Assembly: GCA_946902985.2 (NCBI GenBank) | Contig: OX336395.1 | Coordinates: 293,689,065-293,753,064, forward strand | Direction: 5' to 3' | DNA: 64,000 nucleotides | Origin: Meconema thalassinum | Lineage: Eukaryota; Arthropoda; Insecta; Orthoptera; Tettigoniidae | Shown here: piece by piece, positions 11,515-22,698 of the stretch | How the letters are laid out: the number at the start of each line of letters is the position of its first letter | How positions within the stretch are numbered: position 1 is the first letter of the stretch | Translations under genes and position numbers: made by a program | The notes under the pieces: model-generated | Told to the model about the DNA's origin: nothing | Seen by the model: the letters and a program-made list of their open reading frames with translations, nothing else | Database searches by the model: none

Positions 11515-12178
11515 CAGTGAAACCCCTCAAATCCAAACCCCGGAAATCCGAAATCCTGGGTAATCCGAACGACTTCTCTCCGACAATTTTAAGTTAGAAA
11601 AACACAAGCAAAGAAGAGAAAATTATTTAGTCATAAAACAATTATATATTCGACATTATAACCTTAATTTACACAATTATTTGAGAAATTAACAAAGAAG
11701 TACAGTTAGCATACCTAACAAACACGCTACAAACTTATCTCATCCAGGATTGAAAAACGGAATAGTTGGTTATTGTAATTCCTTAGGTTAATCACTTTGC
11801 AAAAACAATGAAATGACAATAGAAACACACAAAATATCACGTAATCTTTCACTACAAATCAGTTATCTTCAAGCGTCGAAGTGATGAAAATCTTCCCGCG
11901 GTGACAATTGAGCGCCATCGTTTGATGTGGCTGCAGCGTGTTGTTCTACGAAGCACAATGTGACGTCAAGAGCAGATGCAGCTTCAGTATAATTCACATT
12001 GTCTGTCGAAGTTTCTTCATCCTCACTGTCACTAGCCTATCTCGCTCAATGTGCAGTCCGATACCGTAACGAGGGCTGGTTATTATGTAAGGTTATGCAA
12101 ATTTTTCGGATAATCCGAACAAATTGAAATCCGAACAGGCTACAGCCCCAATTAGTTCGGATTTGAGGGGTTTCACTG
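11515..12178 (-). mobile_element. pogo/Tigger-type deletion derivative
   Basis: Ends are CAGTGAAACCCCTCAAATCC on the left and the inverted form ending GGGGTTTCACTG on the right, flanked by TA (11513-11514 and 12179-12180). On the minus strand about 12050-11869 encodes a transposase tail with SDSEDEETSTDNV, YTEAASALDVTLCFVEQ and a stop after FHHFDA. This matches the acidic, helical C-terminus of Tigger/jerky transposases. The catalytic core is deleted, so the copy would depend on a full-length relative. Confidence 0.75.
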
Positions 12179-12557
12179 TACAACTAAAAACTCAGTTCAT
12201 TGCTACCCTCAAGCTGTCATTGTACCTATCAGATAAGGACAGTCAGCATGATGCCAGTTGCTATGTGATAAACATCAGGTTTGGATGAAGAAACTTAACA
12301 CGTTGCATGTTATTTTCTGTAGCCAGCAAATAAGAAGGTAAGCCTACAGTTGTGATTCAATTATTATTTAAAATTAAATGTAGTTTTTACCGTGGTTTTG
12401 CATGTATTTATTTTTCAATATAATAGATTAGTTTACCGGGATTCAGTGAGTTACGTTTTAAAAGCAGAGTGGGGTAATGGTGCGCAGAACATAATTATAT
12501 GATACAAGTAAATACAACGCGACATTAATGGCAAAATATTTCGTGTTTGTTCTCCAG

Positions 12558-12764
12558 ATGCCAAGAAATTATATGCGGAAAACGGAGAAAATCTCCTACC
12601 CAGCAGAAAATGTGCAGAAAGCTCTACGTGCAATTAGGGATAATGGGAGAAAAATAAGGGAAGTGGGGAGAAGTTTCAGCATTAGTATGGCTTTCCAACA
12701 CTCATCCCATGCGCACGTATTTTCCCAACCCATGCACATGATTACCCTGCAAATATTATTGTAA
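12558..12764 (+). CDS. psq-type HTH fragment of a pogo/jerky-like transposase
   Basis: An acceptor-like TTCTCCAG precedes ATG. The frame begins MPRNYMRKTEKISYPAENVQ, followed by ALRAIRDNGRKIREVGRSFSI. This matches the N-terminal pipsqueak-like helix-turn-helix of pogo/jerky transposases (MPR-Y-RKT opening, then the recognition helices). The remainder is lost. It may come from a spliced or retroposed source. Confidence 0.55.
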   Translation: MPRNYMRKTEKISYPAENVQKALRAIRDNGRKIREVGRSFSISMAFQHSSHAHVFSQPMHMITLQILL

Positions 12765-12977
12765 TGCCAGTAGATTCGGATAACAAACTTGTGGATAAAA
12801 GTCACGTGGATGTGGGGCGGATGCGGATAAAGTTTTGTCTATTCGCGCAGGGCTCTATGCATAGTCACTGACCATTATCATAATGGCTGATGAAGGGACA
12901 AATTTTACTACTGAAAATAATGAGCCTCGAAACATGTACTAGTATATAAATTTAAAAAAACACAAAGTATTGACTCC

Positions 12978-13060
12978 CTCAGTATGCCTTCCTTCGGAGG
13001 GGAAGTAAAGCCGGCGGTCCCATGTCATAGATTTATGGCATGTTAAATAACTTTCCACTA
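12978..13060 (+). repeat. Truncated SINE-D body
   Basis: Reads TATGCCTTCCTTCGGAGGGG and then AAAGCCGGCGGTCCCATG, the inverse of the body at 40340-40410. The tRNA head is missing. Confidence 0.55.
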
Positions 13061-13612
13061 ATTACACCTGTGTGAAACTAAATTGTATAGGTTAAGAATG
13101 TAAACAGCGCTCTTAGGTTGCTACGTTCATTGCCAAGAGCCGACTGTGGTGGCGTCTATAGAGCATCCAACGTTGCGAAAAGACTGTGGAGCCTTATGGC
13201 GACAGTGTTACTAACTCTAGGCAGAGGTAGCACTGACGTCATACGTTATGTTCTCCCGCTTCGAGTACTGCGCTTTAGTAAGCTAGCGAGACAACACAAC
13301 CCCAGCAGCTACCTGAAATAGAACACACCCAGGAAGGAGCAGTTTTGCAGGTGTTAACGGATTGGACCGGTATTAAGGACACTGTATGCGAAGAGAACCA
13401 ATAACGACGTTCATTTCGTTGTGATATGACGCATTACTGATTGACAGACGTCGATAGCACAACCCTTCCTTCTCGGATGAACTGTATGCTGACGATGTTA
13501 ACAATCTTTGAGTCAGCAATACACCTTTTTTTGTTATTAGTTAGGCTATAATTTAGTTTCTTTCAATTTTATTCTTGTTGTTTTGTTTGATTAATATTTG
13601 TAATATTGTAGT
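13061..13612. other. No gene recognised; inverted-repeat word shared with 14050
   Basis: CTATAGAGCATCCAACGTTG at 13152-13171 recurs inverted at about 14045-14075, and a related word lies near 15650-15672. These look like copies of one degenerate repeat. No exon is supported. Confidence 0.4.
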
Positions 13613-13690
13613 CAGTTAGCCGTGCGGTTAGGGATGTGTAGCTGGGAGCTTGCATTCGAGAAATAGTGGGTTCGGACTCCACTGTCGGCA
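13613..13690 (+). repeat. tRNA-derived SINE head
   Basis: TTAGCCGTGCGGTTAGGG resembles an A box, and GTGGGTTCGGACTCCACTG a B box about 50 nt later. The arm does not fold into a full tRNA, so a SINE is the better reading. Confidence 0.5.
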
Positions 13691-14149
13691 ATCCTGATTC
13701 GATCGAACAGAAAATAAAACAGACACAACAATAAACCAATGACGTATAGAGCTTCAGAACTTATGTTGCCTGGGAACTAAGCACGTGCTCCACTCCGGGC
13801 GAGCATGCAGCACAGGACGAGGCTCTTCTTTCTAGCGTGCTAACCTCGAAAATGTTTAAATTACTGAGACGTAATATAACGATACTTGTATGCAATAACA
13901 AAGGTAATCAATTGACAGCTAATTGTAGGAAACTATTATGACGAAAAATTATATGTTTAGAGTTCCTTCAGGATAAAAGGTGACGTAACAAAACCAGTAA
14001 AGGGGGGAATTTCCATTAAAAGTAAAAGCCCATAAGACCCATAGTCTTTTCTCAACGTTGGATGCTCTATAGTAGCTAAGTTCTGAACTAGGCCTAGTAG
14101 TCGTTGACAGTGGCGTTTGGCGGCCAAAGTAGGAACTATTTGAAAAATT

Positions 14150-14311
14150 CAAAGTTGCAGTCCTTACTTGAATTTAAAAAACAGATACACACACTAATAC
14201 AGTCATCACAATTAACACCGGTTATCAGACAGATTCTACACACACCCAAAGTACACGGGGCTACATGGCCGCGTTGTCGCAGCCCCTAACTAAGGAACCA
14301 ACCAACCAAAG
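14150..14311 (-). repeat. Dispersed repeat shared with 40028-40175
   Basis: It contains CCCAAAGTACACGGGGCTAC and ends ACTAAGGAACCAACCAACCA. The inverted copy is at 40028-40175. Function and class are unknown. Confidence 0.55.
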
Positions 14312-14435
14312 TATTGATTAGACTGAAATAAGTGTATTTTCAATTTTCAAATTACAAATTAAGGTACATGTTTTGGGGCCTTGCATCATTTGGCACCCTT
14401 CTTCAGCCTTCTTACATAATCTCGTTCGCTAGCTA

Positions 14436-15205
14436 GACATTTGTAGTATTTATTACAGTTAACTTACGATTTTAAATAATACATCAAATGTAAGAGCAAC
14501 TCAAACAGTTTGTCCTACAAGTGTTCAATGTGAGCACCATTCGACCCACAACGATTCGATAGCCGAGTTCATCCCAAATCTTGCTCAATGTCTGTGGAAT
14601 AATTGTTGCAACAACAACTGCTTCAATCTTGTTTCTTAAGTCGGTTATGTCAGTTGGTAGCGGAGGCACATATTCATGATCCTTTACGAACTACAGATTC
14701 AGTCCATGCAAACTGTAAAACACAAAAAGGTTTCTGCCATCTTGGCTACTAGCGCTTCCATCGGAAGACGGAGGAACCAGTGCATGAGCATACTGATATC
14801 GCGCCAGGAGATGGCAGTCGGGTTTGAACTGCAGGGGTCTTCCCGCTCACTGCTTATTGCGCATTCCAAAAACATTCAGTTGGTCACTACTTGCTTCACT
14901 CACTCAGCACATTCCTTCTTTCACTGACTGAGTGTCGCCTGCTGCAATGACAACCATTGGCACGAGGGAAGCTGATATATTTAAGTTAGGAATAGGCGTT
15001 CCGCGCATGCGTACTGCAAGACCCCTCGCACCCCGTCTCAGGGTGCTCAACTGCCATCTCCTGCCGCGATGACAGTAGGTACGAACACCTGTAGCACAAA
15101 CTGTTGGAGTTGCTCTTTCATTTGATGTATTATTTATAATCATAAGTTAACTGTAATAAATACTACAAAGCCTCAAAAATCCGATATTCTTTTTGATACA
15201 CCCTG
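14436..15205 (-). mobile_element. Tc1/mariner-superfamily deletion derivative
   Basis: The right end reads inward from TACAGGGTGTATCAAAAAG (15205 leftward), as in the fuller copy at 46976-48206. The outer part of the left terminal repeat is missing. Minus strand 14669-14484 encodes a C-terminal transposase segment (MPPLPTDITDLRNKIEAVV and IWDELGYRIVV). A remnant of the N-terminal start lies inverted near 14700-14760. The catalytic core is deleted. Confidence 0.65.
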
Positions 15206-16159
15206 TATATCTGTATTGATTAAAAAACATTTGATTCTTATTTTGTGGTTGACAGAATTTCGTATGCATGGCTGCCGTCGTTGAGTGAGCAACAAATATA
15301 AATATTTATTTATGTAATATAACAAATATTTCCGGTGGAGCAGTAATAATTGGCAGTAATTTCAATTCATCACGACTCCCATAAAGGTATGAAAATCATA
15401 TATTTTCAATAATATGCCAGGTAGAAGTGTAAATGGCAGGATTTGGTCTCCTCCAAAATTAATCATGTACAGTATTTAAAGTGTAGTGGTGATAATCGAC
15501 AGTAATTTCAATTGGCAATGACTCCCAAAATATGAAAAGCATTTATTATCCAAGTGCAAGTATAGAATCCAGATTCACCTCTTTACAATTACCGAAGTTC
15601 CCTTTAAATATGCAATGCCAGTCCCTAGTGATAAAAAATACAGAACTATAAGGCATCCAACGTTTAGAATGAAGCACTGGTTAGATAGGGATATTCTTAT
15701 CTCTTTCGGCTGCAAGTGAAACATGTATGACGCTGTCATTTTCTAGCAATCCACTGTTGCCATACCAGTTGAAAATTTTTCTTGCTCCAAAAAACAGCAT
15801 ATTTGGGTAGAGATGTGTTTTGCAGATCTTTTTTGACCTTTATTATAACTACGATAATTTGATAGAAATGCTAGAAAAATCAGACATCCATATTTTTTTG
15901 AAAAAACAATAAACAGTGTCCCTTTTGTAGTGAAATCGATCTTTAATCATGTTGCATTGACTTTGTGGTGCATATTTTCCACACAAGTGTAGCTAAATGT
16001 ATCGTCTTGATGATGGATTCTTGAAATATTTTATACTGGCAATATTAAAATTTTCATGTAGGTAAAACTTCTGAATATTCTCTCATAACCGCATAGCAGC
16101 ATTGAAAAAGTTTGTATTGCTGCCAACTTTTCTATTTTTGAAGATAACCATGTCATGTT
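15206..16159. other. Dispersed non-coding repeat
   Basis: Two related blocks (about 15330-15420 and 15480-15560) carry CAGTAATTTCAATT and GACTCCCA words. These recur at 18420-18500, 27900-27950 and, inverted, at 30600-30690. No coding potential was seen. Confidence 0.45.
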
Positions 16160-16790
16160 AGAATAAAACTTTCAATTTTCTGCCTATTCAATACTATAAT
16201 TTGTTAAAACATTTCAGGGGTACATGTTTCAAGTCCTACTTCTTTTGGACCCTTCTTCAGCCCACAAACTTATATATGGAGCTCATCAGAGCACAAAAAA
16301 CATCGATGACACAAAATGCACATACACAATAAAAAGTTAAAAACACTGTAACAATAACTGAGAGTCTAAAAATCTAAAAATAGCATGCATAGTTTACGGG
16401 CTTCAGGTACATGTATTTGCACCTGTTCTATATCTATGTAAAATGTCATTTGACACTGTAAAACGCCGGGCACATATTTTGATGTCTATAACAGGCGTAC
16501 TGTAGGAACTTGCAGCATATCTTGTACTGTTTTAACATTTCTATTGGTGTCCGTAAACTATGCATGCTATTTTTAGATTTTTAGACTCTCAGATATTGTT
16601 ACAGTGTTTTTAACTTTTTATTGTGTATGTGCATTTTGTGTCATCGATGTTTTTTGTGCTCTGATGAGCTCCATATATAAGTTTGTGGGCTGAAGAAGGG
16701 TCCAAAAGAAATAGGACTTGCAACATGTACACCTGAAATGTTTTAACAAATTATAGTATTGAATAGGCGGAAAATTGAAAGTTTTATTCT
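16160..16790. mobile_element. Foldback element, 239-bp arms
   Basis: The arms 16160-16397 and 16552-16790 are near-perfect inverted copies separated by a 154-bp spacer. The outer ends are AGAATAAAACTTTCAATTTT and its inverse. The arms contain GGGTACATGTTTCAAG and CCCTTCTTCAGCC. Similar words occur in the elements at 45901-46866 and 57424-57873, so the three belong to one group. No coding capacity is present. Confidence 0.8.
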
Positions 16791-17109
16791 TTATGATTAC
16801 TGTCAATACGGAACCTGAAATGAATAATATTTCTAATAATGTCATGTTAGTTTGAGAGTTGTAGAGGAATGTTAGAAGAAGTTTTCTACCTGCTTGCCCA
16901 GAGTGTAGGTTTAATTGTTTACACATGCGGGCTGTTCATTGACCACATTATATGCATACAGTTTTGAAGGATAGCGCAGGGTGCAGCTAGCTACTCACAG
17001 CTTTATTACCCCCCCCCAGCTCGTATTTCAGTAGTTCAGCTGTCTCTATCTTGAGTGTATGTGCAGCAGTTCTGTTCTTCTGCGCGAATGGGTCTCCTAG
17101 GACCACGCG

Positions 17110-17690
17110 GAATCAACACTTCTTGGCCTTGTTGTTTGCCCAATAACTCTTCATGCGCAACGATTGAGCGAGTCTTCGTTGCTGCGACCAGACGTGTCTG
17201 GTAGGTCTTCTCTCTTCTGCCTCAAAACCCCGTGTATGAGTAATTTTCCTAATTTCCACCCAATCCTTGAGATTGGGAAAACCTAATTCAGCCAAGTCCT
17301 TTTCCGACTGTTTGTACCAATTGGACCTTGTTGCCTTTTTCTGCAAAAACTTATAGATTTTATTTGTTAACCTAGTTGGGTCCATTCTGTCCAAATGTCC
17401 CATGAATTGGATCCTTTTCATACGGATTGTGTCAGTGATTTTAGTAATTTTTAAATAGATGTCAGCATTAGTTTCGGAAGGTGAATTCCATCTTTAATTC
17501 TTGGTCCCAAAATTTTTCGCATGATTTTGCATTCCTTAATCTCCAATTGATTTCTCAGTGTTTTATGTTGTAGATTATGTGTCTCGGCTGCATCAAGGGC
17601 TGCAGGCAAGACTACTGTTTTATATGTTGAATTGAAGAGAGGCACCTTTTGTTATAAACTTGTTTTGTCAAATGGAAAGCAGTTCTCTTA
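17110..17690 (-). mobile_element. LINE-C clade 3' fragment
   Basis: Minus-strand frames encode the region after the RT palm (GPRIKDGIHLPKL, 17645-17451) and a C-terminus (RIQFMGHLDRMDPTRLTNKI, then SLRMKSYWANNKAKKC, 17421-17113). The same order and motifs are seen in the copies at 38697, 42790, 44690 and 49694. The 3' end includes GGACCACGCGGAAT read inverted, also present at 44700. Confidence 0.75.
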
Positions 17691-18049
17691 TTTTTAACGT
17701 GTTGTATTTTACGCACAACAATGGATAGTTTTGTGAAAAGAAAGCGTGGTCACGCGCTCAGAATGGGGGAAGAACAGGTTGTAATTAACGTGTTCAGTTA
17801 TTTTATTTTAAGGATGTTAAACCTAACGAAAGTATAAATAATGTAGTCTATAAAACTGCTTTGTGAGAAGCAGCATCCATTTAATTTCATTGTATGCGTT
17901 ATGTTACTATTAGTAGGCTATTATACAGTACTTGTTTCAAGTCTTCGTCATGTAAGTAATGAAATTGGCCAAAATAACTGTACTAATGGTATCTGGAGAT
18001 GATATAGTAATAGATGTTCACTCGTCCGCTGCCCTAATAGGAGCACGAC

Positions 18050-18520
18050 TTATATAGTTGAAATTTCTGCCCTGGCTGCCATCTTTGTGAAGGAGTCCAT
18101 AATGCCAACCCTACGCATTCGGAACTCTATCGCATGTGGCAGACCAATGGTTTTGCCTAGACCAATATTTTCGTCCAGACGCCAGACCAATGGTGGATTG
18201 ATAATGGATAACACCCCTGGTTTTTGTCACGCACAGTGGGGAAGTCACGCATCAATAATCTTTTATCCAGGCCAATGGTTTTGTCTATTATTTCATTATT
18301 CATGTTGGCAACATGTCACGTGGGTATGACGTAGTGTCCGGGGTGAATGGAAAATGGACGACCTTGTTCAAATGAACACGACCAATAATGCTTTATTTAC
18401 GTTGAAGGTAATTATTTCCGGTGCAGCAGTGGCAATTGAAATTGTGAAACGACTCCCAACAACTCCGAGAAAGATTTGTCAATCATAAATACTACATTTT
18501 CAATAATATACCTTGTTAAA
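18050..18520. repeat. Dispersed repeat family with TTTATCCAG/CCAATGG words
   Basis: GCCAACCCTACGCATTCGG at 18103-18121 is the inverse of repeat starts at 20218, 26702 and 31665. Blocks with CGCATCAATAATCTTT-TATCCAGRCCAATRG-like text recur at 27060-27140 and 27520-27700. No gene was found. Confidence 0.5.
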
Positions 18521-18873
18521 AGTTACGAAAAGGCATGTTCTCACAGTCGGCAGAATTAGTAGCCAGCCTTTGACCTCCACACTTGGTTAATACCCTGTTT
18601 CATATTCTGGGGGACATTGTCAATTTAAATTACTGTCCATTATCACTACTGCACTGGAAATATGTGTTTTTATTTCTTGCTCATTCAACGACGGCTACCT
18701 TGTTTGTCAGGCACACAAGGTCTCTTCAACTGTTTCCGGGACGCACTCATTGACTTCACATTACTGTTGCCACCACGTGGAATACCAAAACGATTGGTCA
18801 GGAGAAATATTATTACCAGTGCATGAAAAAGGAACCTCACTTTCAGTTTCAGTTACATGGTAAGTGTTATTTG

Positions 18874-19199
18874 TGAGCCTCTGTGGCTTAGGCGGCAGCA
18901 CGCCGGCTTCTCATCCCTGGGTCCGTGGATCAAATCCCGGTCTCTCCATGTGAGATTTGTGCTGGACAAAGTGGAGGCAGACAGGTTTTTCTCCGGGTAC
19001 TCCAGTTTTCCATCACAAATTTCATTCCAGCAAAATTTTCCACTGTCATTTCATTTGTTATTCATTATACATTGCCCAAGGGGAGTGCGACAGGCTTCGT
19101 CAGCCGGCACAGTTCATATCTTTGCCGCTAGATGGGAGCTTCATTCATTCGATTCCCTGACCTGGTTGGTCGACTGGAAGCAGGCTGTGGATTTTCATT
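18874..19199 (+). repeat. tRNA-derived SINE-A, with target duplication
   Basis: The head reads GCCTCTGTGGCTTAGGCGGC (A-box region), then GGATCAAATCCCGG (B-box region). The body ends AGGCTGTGGATTTTCATT. Flanking repeats GGTAAGTGTTATTTG (18859-18873) and GGTAAGTGATATTTG (19200-19214) differ at one base. This indicates retroposition. Other copies: 31146-31476 and 36585-36910. Confidence 0.85.
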
Positions 19200-19576
19200 G
19201 GTAAGTGATATTTGATTTTTATACCTTTTCAGTGGTTCCAGCGGACAGTACGTATTGAAATTGCCATTCATTATCACTAATATACTGGAAATATGTGACC
19301 AATTACCTAATTATATGGTGTTTCTTTCTTGTTGAATTTGAACTACGATGGCCATATTGCTCACTCCAGCTGGGCAGGACATGACGAGACATTGATGTCA
19401 CGGCAGTGTACCCAACATGTAAGATATAAAATACTATACACCACCGCTAGCAGAATCTAGACGTGTTAGGATGTAATCATTGTCAAAACCATTGATCTGG
19501 AAGCATTAGGCTGTAACCATTGTAAAAACTATTGATCTGGACGCGTTGGGCTATAACTATTCTCAAAAAACATTGG

Positions 19577-20024
19577 CATACCTACCAACTTCCCAAACTG
19601 AAAAAATCGGTAGATTTTGAAGACTATCAGTGTCGAATCATAATAATTTCACGTGTTAAACAGATACAATATTCCGCAACCTTCAACCACATCAGCCTCA
19701 GGCTATTATGAAAGCTTCTAGGAACACGCGCTGAATTATCCATCGACTATTTCAAATAAAGAGAAGCGTATTCAAATCCAACTAAATGGTACGAGTAGTC
19801 GTGAAGAATTATCTATATCGTTACGAAGCGAAACTGCGATATCGAAACACACTACGCATAAAATCGATCTGTTTGATGGATGAAAGGAGTTTGTCATCGC
19901 GCACTTTTAGCCCGAAATTATGCGTGTGATTTTTGAAAAAATCGGGAGATTTAATAATGTTAAGTGGGGGAAGTGGTTTAAAGTCGGGAGTCTCCTGCCT
20001 AAATCGTGAGAGTTGGCAGGTATG
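19577..20024. mobile_element. hAT-family MITE, 448 bp, 6-bp duplication
   Basis: Ends are CATACCTACCAAC and GTTGGCAGGTATG. It is flanked by CATTGG on both sides (19571-19576 and 20025-20030). No transposase remains. It shares termini with 853-3972, the likely source of its transposase. Confidence 0.8.
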
Positions 20025-20240
20025 CATTGGATTGGACAAAACTAAGGTTAGAATGGTAGGGTGTAGGTTAGGCCGCGGGAAGCTAGCGGAGCATGTTGAT
20101 AAAATCCATTGATCTGGGCGCGGTAGGCTGTAACCATTCTCAAAAACCATTGGATTTGACAAAAAGAAGGTTAGAATAGTTGGGTGTAGGAGCCTATATA
20201 ATTAGTACCGTATGTGTAGGGTTGGCAATACTGTTCCAAC

Positions 20241-22016
20241 CAGTGCTTGATTTGTAAAATAAGAGGTTCCGGTACTGTGGGCTACCGAGTGATGGTGGGA
20301 GGGGGATGGGGGCTTTATGGAATATTGAAATATACAGTTCCAAAAACGATATTTTTACGCTTTTCTGAACACGGTTAAAAATTAATCAGTGGACAAAATA
20401 GCAATCTAATTTTGATTGCAATTTTAAATTAAAATGAAGTCGAACTAGGCTACCATCCACACAATGTACATTATTTCAATGTATTTTAAAAAAAATACAT
20501 ACATTTGGTTTGAAATTACACACATGTTCACCAACAATCTTTTATTTCTGGTTTTATAATTTTGTCTTTACATATTTATGACAAGAGTTTAGTGCTTTTC
20601 AGTCGGTCAACACGAATGTACCCAAAAGAGATGGGTTATGCCCTAATCCTGAAATAAATTACATGAGATTAATAAAACACTAGGATGACCAGTTTCGATC
20701 GTCAAGCGATCATCATCAGATCCAATACACTTAGGCTATAAAATCTATGTTTGAAATACAGGTGAAAATATTTACAATATGTACAATTATTTAGTTGCAG
20801 TATTGGTACTGCAACTGTCAGTGTATGCTAAATGCAGTATATATGTTAGGTGAAATGCTAAATGGTGATGGCTATCCGGAGATTGTACTTTAGAGAGATT
20901 ATATGGTTGTAAACTATGGTTAAACTATAAAATTTTAGGCTAACTACTTATCTGATTGTCTTCCGTACTACAGCTATTCGCATTTTCCGTGTTCACTTGA
21001 ACTCGCTGTGCGGTCGACTGCGGTGGTTATCTTAACGACTGGTTTTTCCCTGCCTTCCCCCCCTGTCCCTACGTGCTGTGGGGAGTGATCGCGATGTGTT
21101 TATGTGAGGTGTTGCCAACACATCGCGATCACTCCCCACAGCACGTAGGGACAGGGGGGGAAGGCAGGGAAAAACCAGTCGTTAAGATAACCACCGCAGT
21201 CGACCGCACAGCGAGTTCAAGTGAACACGGAAACTGCGAATAGCTGTAGTACGGAAGACAATCAGATAAGTAGTTAGCCTAAAATTTTATAGTTTAACCA
21301 TAGTTTACAACCATATAATCTCTCTAAAGTACAATCTCCGGATAGCCATCACCATTTAGCATTTCACCTAACATATATACTGCATTTAGCATACACTGAC
21401 AGTTGCAGTACCAATACTGCAACTAAATAATTGTACATATTGTAAATATTTTCACCTGTATTTCAAACATAGATTTTATAGCCTAAGTGTATTGGATCTG
21501 ATGATGATCGCTTGACGATCGAAACTGGTCATCCTAGTGTTTTATTAATCTCATGTAATTTATTTCAGGATTAGGGCATAACCCATCTCTTTTGGGTACA
21601 TTCGTGTTGACCGACTGAAAAGCACTAAACTCTTGTTTACTAAGGCAACACTGAAAATATGGCTTCAAACACCACAACATATTTATGAAATAATTATTTA
21701 TTATAAAAAGTACTGTACTGTACTTAAACATGTTTTACCTCACAGTTTATAAAATTGTCTGAAGTTCAGAAAAAAATTCATTGTATGTGCCTCCCCTCTC
21801 GCTCTCACCTTGCTGCTAACATCCAGAGTGGAGTGTCGTCCCCGAAGCAGCCAAGATTCCACGTACTTTGAAGTACAGTCGGGTCAAAGACCAAGTTGAC
21901 CTTGACTTACAACTAACGTTCCACAGTTCTAAAAAATGTGTTATATATTCGACTTTACCCCCGATATGAGGTTTCGGTACGGCGTTCCGGTGCGTACCGT
22001 CACAAACCTAGCCCTG
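20241..22016. mobile_element. Non-autonomous hAT with perfect 8-bp duplication
   Basis: Ends CAGTGCTTGATTTGT and (inverted) CAGGGCTAGGTTTGTGACGG are imperfect inverted repeats. GTTCCAAC flanks both sides (20233-20240 and 22017-22024), the 8-bp duplication expected of hAT. The surrounding sequence (GGGTTGGCAATACTG...) reads continuously if the element is removed. A smaller copy without the inner foldback is at 37151-37834. Confidence 0.85.
20582..21676. mobile_element. Foldback element with 519-bp arms
   Basis: The arms 20582-21100 and 21117-21635 are near-perfect inverted copies with only a 16-bp loop. About 40 bp of unpaired sequence follows the right arm. ACATATTTATGA occurs on both sides (20570-20581 and 21677-21688), a 12-bp duplication. 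The related hAT copy at 37151-37834 has this site without the insertion. A transcript would fold into a very long hairpin. No protein is encoded. Confidence 0.9.
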
Positions 22017-22698
22017 GTTCCAACGATGAAAATGGCTGACACAGCTGGAATTTTTACTATATAAGTTGTGTTATAATTTGGGATGGCAGGTGGGTTATAG
22101 ACAGCCAAGGAGTGAACTACTTCACAGGTAAATTTTGAACAATTAGGAAATGGTGGAGGAAGAAATAGAAAAAGAACCAGACATTACTATGGCAGAAGTG
22201 GAATGGGCAGTTAGGAAGATGAAGATGGGGAAAGCTGTGGGAAGGGACGAAGTGGCAATAGAAATGATCAAGGCGGCAGGACCAGTGGGGCTGCAGTGGA
22301 CATACAGACTACTCAAGATTGTGTAGAGAGAGAAGAAAGTACCTGAAGACTGGAAAAATATTGCCAATATTCAAGAAAGGAGACAGAAAGGTGTGTGGTA
22401 ACTACCGAGGAATCACCATCATCTCGCATGTTGCCAAAGTAATGGAAAGAATCCTAGAAAAAAGAATTAGAGTAAAGGTAGAAAACCAAATAGAGGAGGA
22501 GCAGTATGGATTTAGGGGGGGGCAGGTCAACAGTAGAACCCATTTTCATTCCAGACAGAATATTGAAAAGAGTTGGGAATATGGGAAGGATATGACACTG
22601 GACTAGAGCAAGGAAGTGTGTTGTCACCATTATTGTTCGTAATGGTGATGGATGGCATCATGAAGGCAGCAATGAAAGAATATAGTAGGGCAAAGATG

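Larger units (their letters stand above)
11306..12855. mobile_element. Possible TIR element with nested pogo
   Basis: The left part has AAAGCCCTTCGCGGGTGCGG and repeated GCGGATA words. The right part, read inverted, begins TAGAGCCCTGCGCGAATAG and also carries GCGGATGCGGATA. This suggests imperfect inverted termini around a 1.5-kb element, with a pogo derivative (11515-12178) and a psq-type fragment inside. The superfamily is uncertain. Confidence 0.4.

Noticed and set aside
18857..19204. 115-codon + strand frame with apparent protein composition
   Set aside because: It lies entirely on SINE-A and its flanks; the matching frames recur in every SINE-A copy.
21534..21731. 65-codon minus-strand frame
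   Set aside because: It spans the foldback arm and the hAT flank; no protein features.
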